Shown: one piece after another, positions 53,235-63,055 of the stretch
How positions within the stretch are numbered: position 1 is the stretch's first letter
How the letters are laid out: each line of letters begins with the position of its first letter
DNA from: Ascarosepion bandense
Taxonomy: Eukaryota; Mollusca; Cephalopoda; Sepiida; Sepiidae
Reading direction: 5' to 3'
DNA length: 64,000 nt
NCBI GenBank assembly: GCA_037127315.1
Contig: JBBBDQ010000307.1
Coordinates: forward strand, 2,578,501 to 2,642,500
Program-made: the position numbers and the translations under genes
The notes under the pieces: model-generated
Database searches by the model: none
Seen by the model: only the letters and a program-made list of their open reading frames with translations
What the model was told of the DNA's origin: nothing

Positions 53235-53535
53235 ACGACTACCCTTCTCTCTAGACGATTAACTATGCATTTAGATGATTCCAGTGCCATTACACAACAT
53301 CTTAAGGCACATAATGTTTCCCTTCTGCATTCCGACATTCGCAAAATCCTTATGGACAATACAAAAATTATTGATCAACACACAGACATTAGACGCCTTA
53401 AAATTTTAGAGGCACTACATATCAGAAGTAAAAACCTCTTATCAATCGCACAGCTTACCAAGTTTCTGGACATGTACTTATGTTTAGAGGATTCATTTTT
53501 CGAAGTTCAAATTTTCTAACGTATTTTTCCGGCAT
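53229..53535 (+). pseudogene. PLE GIY-YIG endonuclease fragment
   Basis: Frame from the TA repeat reads TLLSRRLTMHLDDSSAITQH, then ILMDNTKIIDQHTDIRRLKI and LEALHIRSKN. In Penelope-like elements this is the C-terminal GIY-YIG nuclease: the R of the second helix, the H of 'AITQH', and the catalytic Glu in LEA. The GIY and YIG strands and the whole RT domain are missing because the copy is truncated at the (TA)n. Confidence 0.75.
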
Positions 53536-53733
53536 TAAAAATCATTACCAACCAAGTATTCCATATAATTCATGCATCTACATGAGCACATATCTTCACC
53601 TGTGCATGTTGCTTATATTATTACTGCCTTTGAATATAAAAATACTTCATAACGTTTAATTATTTTCTTTTAAAATGTTGTAACACTTTTCCTGCTACAA
53701 GACAATATTCGATTTTAAACTGTAATATAGTCC

Positions 53734-53760
53734 TTGATGATGAACGATGACGTTCATAAG
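53734..53760 (+). ncRNA. degenerate hammerhead-like core
   Basis: TTGATGA, stem TGAACG/CGTTCA around an ATGA loop, then TAAG where GAAA is expected. It lies ~200 bases after the PLE ORF end, the same relative place as in other copies. Confidence 0.35.
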
Positions 53761-53896
53761 GACTAGGATAACTTTTGGACAATTTTGATATAAATGTAAT
53801 TCTGAAATAAAAGGTCTAATCAGAAAATATGAAAACATTCAAAAGAAAATGTATAAGACTATGTTTTCTATGTTGTCTCTAATGTTTAACACAAAT

Positions 53897-53898
53897 TG

Positions 53899-53936
<38 letters not shown>
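53897..53936. repeat. (TA)n microsatellite
   Basis: Left border of the palindrome. Confidence 0.9.
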
Positions 53937-53938
<2 letters not shown>

Positions 53939-53949
53939 TGTATTTTGGC

Positions 53950-54644
53950 AGCATTTTTTCATTAATACAGGTTTCATTGAATACTATAGACAAGTTCTGT
54001 CTATTTATTTTGTGTAAGATCCGTTCGTATGATCTGATTAGCTTGATAGTGTTGTCATGGAAAGACGACAAGAAATCGCAATAATTGTTGATTTTTTTAT
54101 CAGGTCTGAGCTTTCGGCTTACATAAGCCATTATCAAAGGATGGACATTTAATGTTCAGTGAACGCAGAACATTTAAATTATTATTAACAGAGTGGAGTT
54201 ATACAGAGAAAATTAGACAGGTCCATTTTTTGTGTCGCACATGGCTGTAGGCCGAGAAGGAATGGTGGTAGTGGGTTTTTTGTTCAATTGAGTGTATAGT
54301 GGCATGAGGGATTGGTCTGGGATCTGCTGCTACTATGGTGTAGGGAGTAATCCTTCTCGGCCTACAGCCATGTTCGACACAAAAAATGAATCTGTCTAAT
54401 TTTCTCTGTATAACTCCACTCTGTTAATAATAATTTAAATGTTCTATGTTCACTGAACATTAAATGTTCATCCTTTGATAATGGCTTATGTAAGCCGAAA
54501 GCTCAGACCTGATAAAAAAAGCAACAATTATTGCGATTTCTTGTCGTCTTTCCATGACAACACTATCAAGCTAATCAGATCATACGAACGGATCTTGCAC
54601 AAAATAAATAGACAGAACTTGTCTATAGTATGCAATGAAACCTG

Positions 54645-54655
<11 letters not shown>
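53950..54655. repeat. ~0.7-kb near-perfect palindrome (PLE ends)
   Basis: Arms ~53960-54262 and ~54352-54650 are inverse copies with few differences, around an ~89-base loop. Both encode the same frame (MIMAYVSRKLRPDKK..NNYC) and carry a hammerhead-like segment, TGATAATGGCTTATGTAAGC (54476-54495), and GAAA on plus, with the inverse at 54112-54136. (TA)n flanks both ends. Confidence 0.85.

Positions 54656-54685
<30 letters not shown>
54649..54685. repeat. (TA)n microsatellite
   Basis: Right border of the palindrome. Confidence 0.9.
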
Positions 54686-54689
<4 letters not shown>

Positions 54690-54769
54690 TAAACTAAAGA
54701 ACCAAAAATCGCTATCATTTATTTTTCAACACGATTGATAACAACTTCCCTTGTTTCTATGGAAACAGA

Positions 54770-54872
54770 TTTTTTCTTTTTTTTCTTTTTCTTTTCTTTT
54801 CTTTTCTTTTTTCTTTTTCTTTTTCTTTTCCTTTTTCTTTTTCTTTTTCTTTTCTTTTCTTTTCTTAGCTTA
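54770..54872. repeat. (TTTTC)n/(TTTTTC)n tract
   Basis: Irregular pyrimidine pentamer/hexamer run. The Phe/Leu frames over it are artefacts. Confidence 0.9.
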
Positions 54873-55222
54873 CTTCCCTGTCAACCACCCCTTCCCCCCC
54901 CCCTTTTACTTCCTTCCTTTTTCTTTTTATTCTTCCCCCCTACCATTTACTTCGACCAGACAAGGCTAAATTTCAACTTTTAACACGCCACTCAGTTAAG
55001 GAGTAGGGGTTTTCAAAAAATCTAAAAATAAAATCCAAAAATTCCTTATTAATCGCAGCCCTTTAATTTTCCGTGATGAAAATCTTTTTTGAACTTCCGC
55101 CGGTAAAATATCTTTGTTCATTTTGTTATTTGGTTTTTGAAATAAAAAAATTCGTTGCTGATGACCCAACAAATTTCTCGTAGAAATGGCCATTCAGCGA
55201 ATTTGAACATCGGAATTTGTTT

Positions 55223-55226
<4 letters not shown>
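54873..55226. other. unassigned sequence
   Basis: C-run at ~54893; nothing else recognised. Confidence 0.3.

Positions 55227-55284
<58 letters not shown>
55227..55284. repeat. (TA)n microsatellite
   Basis: About 28 TA units. Confidence 0.95.
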
Positions 55285-55287
<3 letters not shown>

Positions 55288-55420
55288 AGCGTTACAGAAC
55301 GAGACATCGGAGAGTTGAGTTCGAATGCCAGTGGTGTTCGTTACATTTACTTAGGCGCAAATAACTTTATGAAATATATGAATCTATATACTCCCTTAGC
55401 TATGGGTTAGATAAGACGTT
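55285..55420 (+). mobile_element. SINE-A, diverged, 5' part
   Basis: 'cagaacgagacatcggag', B-box gagttcgaatgcc (55317) and 'tatgggttagata'. Confidence 0.6.
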
Positions 55421-55850
55421 ATTCTGAACAATCATTATCTTCACAAAGATAGAGCAATGTTTACTCGCATAAAAAGAATTATTCCTGCAATCCAAAATAC
55501 GTCTTGGCTTTAAATAAGCCGTATTGTATGTGCGTCTATACACGCAAACACACACCAGAAACTGCCGCGTGAAGACATGACATTTGTAAAAAGATACAAT
55601 GAACTCTCGAAAACACTGAATAGATGAAGACACGACCATATAAACAGGAAAAAAATTCATGATAAAATCCGAGAGTAATCAGAAGTCATCGGAAAATTCA
55701 TGCTCAAATTGTCTCCTGAAACCAGAAAAATAGTTCCAACCATAGAAACAAATGTTAAGTTATATGTCTGAGGATCGCTTTGCGCTTGAAACTAATAGTC
55801 ACGGTCAAGTCACGTTTCTGTTCGATTTTGCATAATTATATATACATACA
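55421..55850. other. unassigned sequence
   Basis: The 86-codon minus frame has no recognisable motif. Confidence 0.3.
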
Positions 55851-56067
55851 TACACTACCGGCCATAATTATTAAGATACCCCAGCTTTTTTTTAAAAAAG
55901 ATGAAGCATTTCATATTATTCTTAGTATTTATTGCCAAGTGGATAATTCTAAATGAAAATAGAATGGTTCTTTTGTTATTATTACTTTGCAAAATTTTAC
56001 AAGGCAAATAGCGATAATTTACCCATCGCACCCTGTTGATTTGATATATTTGTATATGTATATACAT

Positions 56068-56440
56068 ACACTACTGGCCATAATTATTAGGAAACCCCAG
56101 TTTTTTTAAAAGAAATGATGTATTTCATACTATTTTTAGTATTTATTGCCAAGTGGATAATTCTATATGAAAATAGAATGGTTTTGTTATTACTACTTTG
56201 CAAACTTTTACAAGGCAGAAAAGCAAAGATGAACTCATCCAAATCACCCTAAATTTTCTTCATTCTTTCATTATTAAATATTTAAAAACTGAATTGATGC
56301 ACATGTTATTGTGCAGTATTAACAAAAGAACCATTCTATTTTCATTCACAGTTATTCACTTGGCAATAAATACTAAAAAATAATATGAAATACATCATTT
56401 TTTTAAACACTGGGGTGGCCTAATAATTATCGCCGTATAT
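56068..56440. mobile_element. Tc1-family MITE
   Basis: Inverted ends cactactggccataattatt and ggcctaataattatcgcc. The interior matches the 37332-37698 copy (attttcttcattctttc) and lacks coding sequence. Confidence 0.75.
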
Positions 56441-56449
56441 ATATATATA

Positions 56450-56758
56450 TATATATAAGACATAAACATATATTGTTAAATATAACAGACAATGAATGTC
56501 TATTATGTTTAATCATGAGCCGTTCTAAACATCGTATTTTAGCTTTAATTTCTGATGGAAATAAAAACAAAAATTGTCCAAGATTTGGATATATTTTTAT
56601 TATTTTTTAAGTTAGACAATTTTTGTCTTTATTTCCATCAGAAATTAAAGCCGAAATACGATGTTTAGAACGGCTCATGATTAAACATAATAGACATTCA
56701 TTGTCTGTTATATTTAACAATATATGTTTAGATAATTATTTGCTGCCTCAATACACAC
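56450..56758. mobile_element. PLE terminal fold-back
   Basis: Arms of ~140 bases (gagccgttctaaacatcg and inverse) around a ~25-base loop at ~56590-56612. It lacks the hammerhead segment seen in the longer fold-backs. Confidence 0.7.
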
Positions 56759-56770
56759 ACACACACACAT

Positions 56771-56806
<36 letters not shown>

Positions 56807-56811
56807 CCACT

Positions 56812-57178
56812 ACAGGCCATAATAATTAGGCCACCTCTTTTTTTTTTATAAGATATATTTCAGATTATTTTTAGTGTTTATTGCGAAGTGGATAATTTTA
56901 AATGAATTTAATTTTAAATTTTTAAATTGTTCTTTGTTAATACTGCACAATAGTATGTGCATCAAATTTCTGTGCTCTCTTCCCCATGCTAGTCTCTTCT
57001 TCTTATTGGCTGGCCGAAGCAAAGGCTTCCTGGCTGCCTTATCAAATTTGGCAAAGTAATTATAAAAGAAGAACCGTTCTATTTTCATTTAGAATTGGCA
57101 ATAAATACTAAAAATAGTATGAAATACATAATTTCTTTTAAAAAAAAACTGGGGTGGCCTAATAATTATGGCCAGTAG
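56812..57178 (-). mobile_element. Tc1-family element with transposase remnant
   Basis: Same ends as the MITE above, but the minus strand (57045-56965) encodes KAARKPLLRPANKKKRLAWG then REHRN. This is the linker between the DNA-binding and catalytic domains of Tc1 transposases. This copy therefore shows which superfamily the MITEs derive from. No DDE domain remains. Confidence 0.7.
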
Positions 57179-57423
57179 TGTATGTATATACATATACAAA
57201 TATATCAATTCTACAGGATGCGATGGGTAAATTGTCTCTATTTGTCTTGTAAGATTTTACGAAGTAATAATAACAAAAGAACCATTCTGTTTTCATTTAG
57301 AATTATCCACTTGACAATAAATACTAAAAATAGTATGAAATACATAATTTTTTTCAAAACTGCGGTGGCCCTCATAATTATGGCCGGTAGTGTATATAAG
57401 TGGAAAATTTTTCGTATGGCGAG

Positions 57424-57447
57424 TTTCGACTTTTAGGACTTCATCAG
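57424..57447 (-). ncRNA. hammerhead-like core (weak stem II)
   Basis: On the minus strand CTGATGA (57447-57441) is followed, after a 13-base segment, by GAAA (57427-57424). The intervening AGTCC...AGTC segment pairs poorly, so this copy may be broken. Confidence 0.35.
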
Positions 57448-57534
57448 ACGAAATGAATTTTTTTTTCAATTTTGTCATACATTTTCTTCAATATTTGTTT
57501 TTATATGTAAAAATATATACCGTTATATCATATA

Positions 57535-58124
57535 CATGGTTTATCAAAAAAACTTTTACAAATTTTGGGGGCAGGTTCCTGACAACTAAACAAAGTAAAA
57601 TGTTCATATAAACATACGTCCAAAAGGTCATGTTCTTCGTGGTCAGGTAGATCTCGGCCTTCCTCGGTCCATGGTCTTGGGTGCCGCGGACCCCGTCTCA
57701 CCAACGCGACAATAAATAGCAGCAAAGGTAGGATAATTCAGCTGCCTTCGGTCTGGAAAAGCAATCTGATACAGCCGTGCCGCCTCGCGTCCCTTACCAT
57801 TCGCGAGGCTGTGTCTAAAAATCATATTTGCCTGTTAACGATACGCATATCCTGCCACTGTTATGTTCAACACTTCTCCCTTAACTCTCCTACTACACAC
57901 GTTCAACCTTGAAGACAGACTAGACACGAATAACAAAGGTAACCTTGTTAAAGTCTACATTTAACACAAGCCAATCACTGTAAATTTTTAAAATTAATAA
58001 CTCAAAAAAACAAAGGATTAGCGGATATATGTTTATATGGACTTTTTTTTGTTTTTTTTTGTTTAAGTGTAAGGAACTTGACCCCAATGTTTGTAAGATT
58101 ATTTTTTTAATTTTGATACACCCT

Positions 58125-58125
<1 letters not shown>
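57535..58125 (-). mobile_element. mariner-like element with DUF4817-type HTH remnant
   Basis: The two ends are ~90-base imperfect inverted repeats (cagggtgtatcaaaatt at the right end inverse; catggtttatcaaaaaaac at the left; both with 'ggttcctgac'-like and 'catataaacat' blocks). On the minus strand 57830-57650 encodes MIFRHSLANGKGREAARLYQ, then FPDRRQLNYPTFAAIYCRVG, ETGSAAP and GRPRST. This matches the N-terminal helix-turn-helix (DUF4817) of certain IS630/mariner-type transposases. The catalytic domain is deleted. Confidence 0.65.

Positions 58126-58127
<2 letters not shown>

Positions 58128-58180
<53 letters not shown>
58128..58180. repeat. (TA)n microsatellite
   Basis: Adjoins the right end of the mariner-like element. 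Confidence 0.95.
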
Positions 58181-58181
<1 letters not shown>

Positions 58182-58619
58182 ATTATTTAAGACCCCAAGC
58201 AGTTAGGGTTGTTCACAAGCGCTCCCTCATCTAATTACTGACCCGGCTTGCTGCTGCTTAATTTCGGTGTTTGAACGAGAATCGTTTTCAGCGTTGACAT
58301 ATATAAAAAATAAAAATGTCCGTCTGTAAATATGCTGGTATTTTGAAATATGTATAAAACATTTAATTTCCGAATAGTAACAATACATTAAGTATAATGT
58401 CATTTTAACCCGATTCAAATTCCTGTAATGTAAAAACAAAAATGCCAGGATTTATTTAACGAAATTTTGTTTTCTCTACTGAGCACAACCAGTTCTTGTT
58501 AATAACGGATACAAACGGATAAGGATGAACTTCAGAGAGTTTATTTGTAATTTTGACCCGGATGTACGTCTTCAACAAAAATTAGATAAATAGAATAACA
58601 GCTCAATTTTTATTTGAAT
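58181..58619. other. unassigned sequence
   Basis: Nothing recognised. Confidence 0.3.
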
Positions 58620-59145
58620 CGTTTCACCCCAAGCAAGGCGGTAACGCCACTGATGCGCATGGGGCTACATTGAATAAAAGATTAAACAGGAAGAGAGTAA
58701 AGAGAAAGCTGAACTAGTTACAGGGGGTGTCAGAGAAGGGAGCAAGAGAAGGATGGAAATACAGGTGTCATGACAGTTGCAAAGGTAGAGAGAAAGGAAA
58801 AGATATACAGGGTGATGTAGAAAGAACTGGAGTCAAGTGGTTAAGAGATGGGCATTGACATTGAATTTAAATTCCTGGAGGTTGTAGCCCTCAAGAAAAC
58901 AAGAATATGGAAGAGAGTTCCACGGGCGGGAAGTGCGGGTAAAGAAACTGATGGACTAGAATTGTCGTCTGCATTTGGTTGATCTAACTGTGAATGGTTG
59001 GGACCCAGTTGCCAGTCTGGTTGCACGAGTAAACTCATGTGGCAGGGGCACCAGTGACTTAAGTTTGTCAGAGCAGAAGCCATGAAAATATTTATAGAAC
59101 AGACAGAGGGAAGCCACATCCCGTCGGTGAGAAAGTGGTGTCATA
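58620..59145 (-). pseudogene. CR1-like LINE ORF2 C-terminus and tail
   Basis: Minus strand: RRDVASLCLFYKYFHGFCSD, then FTRATRLATGSQPFTVR, with a frameshift near 58955, then the RLWN-type block and the tail complement (caccccaagcaaggcgg, 58633). 5'-truncated. Confidence 0.75.
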
Positions 59146-59147
59146 TA

Positions 59148-59330
59148 TGTTCAATCGCCCCCGCTGTTCATCTCAGTGTTTTCAACAGGCTCCAAAGAAG
59201 AATCAGTAATGTGATAGGTACCGACTTGGCGGCTCTACTCCATCAACTGTCATCACACTTACATTCCCACCCTTCTCTTGCCCCTTTCTTCTGACACCTC
59301 CTGTAACTGGTTCGTCTTTTTCTTTACTCT
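59148..59330 (+). pseudogene. CR1-like LINE scrap, opposite orientation
   Basis: Plus strand encodes VFNRLQRRISNVIGTDLAAL, the segment just N-terminal to the one starting the neighbouring minus-strand copy, then jumps to 3' UTR-like pyrimidine-rich sequence. Confidence 0.6.
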
Positions 59331-59343
59331 CCTCCTATACCGG

Positions 59344-59735
59344 TGTTTGAGTAGACGCTCTGTTTATTTATTAAGCAATATATTTATCATCACCTACTGG
59401 CTTTTATATTCTATGAATCTTTTCAGAAAAATATGGGCTATCAGGTAGGATTCAAATCTACATCCCCCAGAGGAAACCGTCAAATCTGATTTAATGATTG
59501 TATACTTATTATCACCTACTAACCAGAATATTCTATAAACCTTCTTAGAAAAATATGGGATATGCGATATTCGATCCTGCTTTCCCGTCATGTCAGTTCT
59601 AATGACGGTTTCCTTTAGGGGAACGCAGGTTTGAATTTTGCCAGATATCCCATATTTTTCTAAGAAGGTTTATAGAATATTCAGACCGGTAAATGATAAA
59701 TATACTGTTTAATAAACAGAACGTCCACTGAAATG
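59344..59735. mobile_element. fold-back element
   Basis: Long inverted ends (agtagacgctctgtttatt ... and inverse near 59705-59735) plus inverted and direct copies of 'cttagaaaaatatggg'. No coding sequence. Confidence 0.6.
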
Positions 59736-59984
59736 TGTGTATACACAAAAAATAACGTTTAAGTTATAAAATGAAACTCACATAAACAGACATTGTCGCT
59801 TGAATTAAAAAAAATATATTTGGAGATAATTTACAGCAAATTCATTTCTGTAGAAATACAAAGATTTTTTTGAAATTCGATACAGGCACCTTACTCAGCT
59901 AAATTGAATGGCAGTAAATGTCAAACTGTGATATTAAAGACAGGAAAATTTCTTTGAAAAAAAATGAAGTGAGTACAGGATTGT
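59736..59984. other. unassigned AT-rich sequence
   Basis: Nothing recognised. Confidence 0.3.
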
Positions 59985-60440
59985 CACGTGATACCTGTCC
60001 TTCAATATGGCAGCGATTGTTGAACAATCTCATCAAAGATAAAGGAACGACTTGAAGCAACAGAAATGTGGGTTCTACAGCAGGCAGCTGAGAATACCAT
60101 GGACCGAACATGTGAGCAACGACGTCGTTTTGGAAAGGATGAAAACGAAAAGGAAACTGATACTTAACATCAGGAAGAGACAATTGAAGTTTCTGAGACA
60201 TGTAATGAGGAAGAAAGGCTTGGAAAATCTGATATCCAGAGGGCTGATATAAGGAAAAGAGGACAGGGTAAAGCAACGCGTGACATACTTGATGGACTTG
60301 AGCAAATAGATGATGGAGCAGGGTTTGAGAGGAGGTAGCAAGAAAAAGGTTTTTAAGAGATACAAGGGATAGGGAAATCTGAAAGGCCATGATCGCCTAC
60401 GTCTTGAAGGGACACGGCACATAGAAGAAGGAGAATCATC
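59985..60440 (+). pseudogene. RTE-like LINE ORF C-terminus
   Basis: After a frameshift near 60070, the plus frame reads LRIPWTEHVSNDVVLERM, KRKLILNIRKRQLKFLRHVM, and ends with 'gatcgcctacgtcttgaagg' and a GAAGAAG end. Confidence 0.7.
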
Positions 60441-60502
60441 TAATAATTATTCTACGAAGACAAACAGGGAGAGTAACAACGACCTCCATCTACTTTGGTC
60501 CT

Positions 60503-61828
60503 AGGTATGACGATAAATTGCATCCGGCAAGGCTTCTGATTAGGAGGTTGTGAGTAGCATGGAACCACCTCTTAATTGCTGTTGTTCCAAGGTCCATCTT
60601 CATCCAGGGTGGTAGCACCTTTTAGCATCTTAGTTATGGGAAAATAGCTATGGGATAAAAAAAAAACTATGATAGTATAAAAGTAGACTTGCATAGTAAA
60701 AATTCCAGGGATACATTTTTGAAGAAAAACTAACATCACCAGTCATAAATTTTTCAAGGAAAACAAGATTACCAATAATACAGTTTGGAAAGGAACAATA
60801 TTACCAAAAATAAATTTTTCAATGAAAACAATATTACCAAAAATAAATTTTTCAATGAAAACAATATTACCAAAAATAAATTTTTCAATGAAAACAATAT
60901 TACCAATAATACATTTTTGAAAGGAAAAATATTACCAAAAATAAATTTTTCAATGAAAACAATATTACCAATAATACATTTTTGAAAGGAAAAATATTAC
61001 CAAAAATAATTTTTTCAATGAAAACAATATTACCAATAATACATTTTTGAAAGGAAAAATATTACCAAAAATAAATTTTTCAATGAAAACAATATTACCA
61101 ATAATACATTTTTGAAAGGAAAAATATTACCAAAAATAAATTTTTCAATGAAAACAATATTACCAATAATACATTTTTGAAAGGAAAAATATTACCAAAA
61201 ATAATTTTTTCAATGAAAACAATATTACCAATAATACATTTTTGAAAGGAAAAATATTACCAAAAATAAATTTTTCAATGAAAACAATATTACCAATAAT
61301 ACATTTTTGAAAGGAAAAATATTACCAAAAATAAATTTTTCAATGAAAACAATATTACCAATAATACATTTTTGAAAGGAAAAATATTACCAAAAATAAT
61401 TTTTTCAATGAAAACAATATTACCAATAATACATTTTTGAAAGGAAAAATATTACCAAAAATAAATTTTTTCAATGAAAACAATTAAAAATTAAACCAAT
61501 AATACCATTTTTGAAAGGAAAAATATTACCAAAAATAAATTTTTCAATGAAAACAATATTACCAATAATACATTTTTGAAAGGAAAAATATTACCAAAAA
61601 TAAATTTTTGAAGGTAAAAATTATCAAACAAGCAACTTGAAAGACATTTTCAAAAATACAAAACCAGAAGACAAAAAACAAACAAAAAACTTTTTCATTA
61701 AAATCTAAATAAATCAACATTTTTACTATAACCGATCATTTTTTTAAAAATACCATAAAACCCCCTACTTTTTTTGGCATTAAATAACCGGCAGCGGTTG
61801 ATATGCCGTTAAACAAAACTCAAACTCC
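60503..61828 (+). mobile_element. family M copy with expanded array
   Basis: Full 5' block (atgacgataaattgcatccg, agcatggaaccacctctt) and 3' block (ggcattaaataaccggcag, gatatgccgttaaac) enclose the minisatellite at 60745-61615. Confidence 0.75.
60745..61615. repeat. 65-bp dimeric minisatellite, ~13 units
   Basis: Alternating half-units of ~32 (attaccaataatacattttt...) and ~33 bases (attaccaaaaataaattttt...). Some dimers carry a taaatttttt-to-taattttttt variant at regular spacing, which suggests a longer period of about three dimers. A damaged unit lies near 61480-61510. Confidence 0.95.
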
Positions 61829-62055
61829 ATCTACATGACAAGATTTGAGATAACTGATGACAAAATTAGTAATCATGAAATACTATGATGAAAAAAAAAA
61901 GACGAAGGTGTCGAAGGATCCTGAGAAAGGACATGGCACACAAAATGAGAGAGAGAGAATTAGAGAGAGGTTTTGATATTATTCACCCTTTCTACTATAG
62001 TTACGAGATTCCTTAATGTTAGATTTTGATGACACTAAATTTAATTGCATTATTT
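61829..62055. other. unassigned sequence
   Basis: Short (GA)n near 61950; otherwise nothing. Confidence 0.3.
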
Positions 62056-62059
62056 ACAG

Positions 62060-62295
62060 TGTTCGGACTGTTGTCCTCATCTAGATTTCCATATTTACGA
62101 CATTCGGTAAGGCTCCGACCTTCTTCAGGTGCTAGAAATATATCATTCTCATTCCACGAGAGATGTTACTTCCGGGAGCCATGTAGTTATCTACCTTTAA
62201 ATTCCTAAGTTATTTGTTATTGAACTCAAAACTCTTTGGGTCAAATCACTGGAACTAACTAACAACTATATCCACTGGGCCATATTTTCTTAAAG
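62060..62295 (-). mobile_element. SINE-F copy
   Basis: Minus-strand A-box (tggcccagtggatatag, ~62282-62266) and B-box (gagttcaata, ~62220), with body blocks 'catgtagttatct' and 'gaccttcttcaggtgctag'. An internal deletion removes part of the body near 62140. Confidence 0.65.
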
Positions 62296-62334
62296 ACAAC
62301 AATCCGAAAAATGTAAATACTATCTCATTGGAGT

Positions 62335-62490
62335 AGATAGACTAAACTATCGCCCGGTTCACACTCCACCCACATCTATTGAACAGGTGAAGAGGCTCAT
62401 CCCTTGTTTCCTGTTTAGGATGTGGTTTCCGGCTTTCTCTTTTCCAATCTTTTCACTCCTTTCTTTTTTCTTCTTTTTTTTCTTCTTTTT
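62335..62490 (+). mobile_element. SINE-E first head
   Basis: As at 10395-10525, followed by a (TTTTCTTC)n-like run and a second copy. Confidence 0.7.
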
Positions 62491-62499
62491 TTTCAATTG

Positions 62500-62695
62500 G
62501 AGTAGATAGACTAAACTATCGCCCGGTTCACACTCCACCCATGTCTATTGAACAGGTGAAGAGGCTCATCCCTTGTTTCCTGTTTAGGATGTGGTTTCCG
62601 GCTTTTTCTTTTTCATTCTTTTTACCCTTACGTAGCCCCCTGCGCATCAGTGGCGTTATCGCCTTGTTTGGGGTGATATGATTAAAAAAAAAAAA
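62500..62695 (+). mobile_element. SINE-E with CR1-like tail
   Basis: Body 'cgcccggttcacactcc', then 'tagccccctgcgcatcagtg' and 'gccttgtttggggtgat', and an A11 end. This is the same dimeric layout as at 10.4-10.8 kb. Confidence 0.75.
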
Positions 62696-63055
62696 TCTCA
62701 GATGTCTAGACAAATATTAATCTGATTGGTTTGGGCTGCTTCGGTCATTAGGTTACTGTCTTCAAAACTTACAGCCATTACACACACAACCACCACACGC
62801 ATGCCCACAGCAATTTTCAGTCTATAAGATTATGCACGTTTTATTTACATAATTAAATGTATATGACTTATTTGTTGTTTTAGTTGTTGTAGTTGTAGAA
62901 GTTGTGCATCATCGTCGTCGTCATTTACTTTTAATTTTTTAATGATTTTATTTTCTTTTGCTTCTTTTTTGTTCATTTTTTATTTACACTTTTTGATGTC
63001 AGTTAGCCGTTTATTTTTTCTTTGTATAAAAAAAAAATTACATTCATCATTATTT
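62696..63055. other. unassigned sequence
   Basis: A (GTTGTA)n-like and (CGT)n stretch near 62875-62925. No gene. Confidence 0.3.

Larger units (their letters stand above)
55853..57395. repeat. 1.5-kb mirrored composite (Tc1 MITEs around a PLE fold-back)
   Basis: Order from outside in: half MITE (55853-56040), TA-rich linker, MITE (56068-56440), (TA)n, PLE arm (56450-56590), PLE arm inverse (56612-56755), (CA/TA)n, MITE (56812-57178), linker, half MITE inverse (57185-57395). The outer arms match through the linker 'aatttacccatcgca' and 'tatatttgtatatgtatata', so the symmetry is not only due to the MITEs' own inverted ends. Confidence 0.75.

Noticed and set aside
54735..54983. Phe/Leu-rich ORFs
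   Set aside because: Direct product of the TTTTC repeat.
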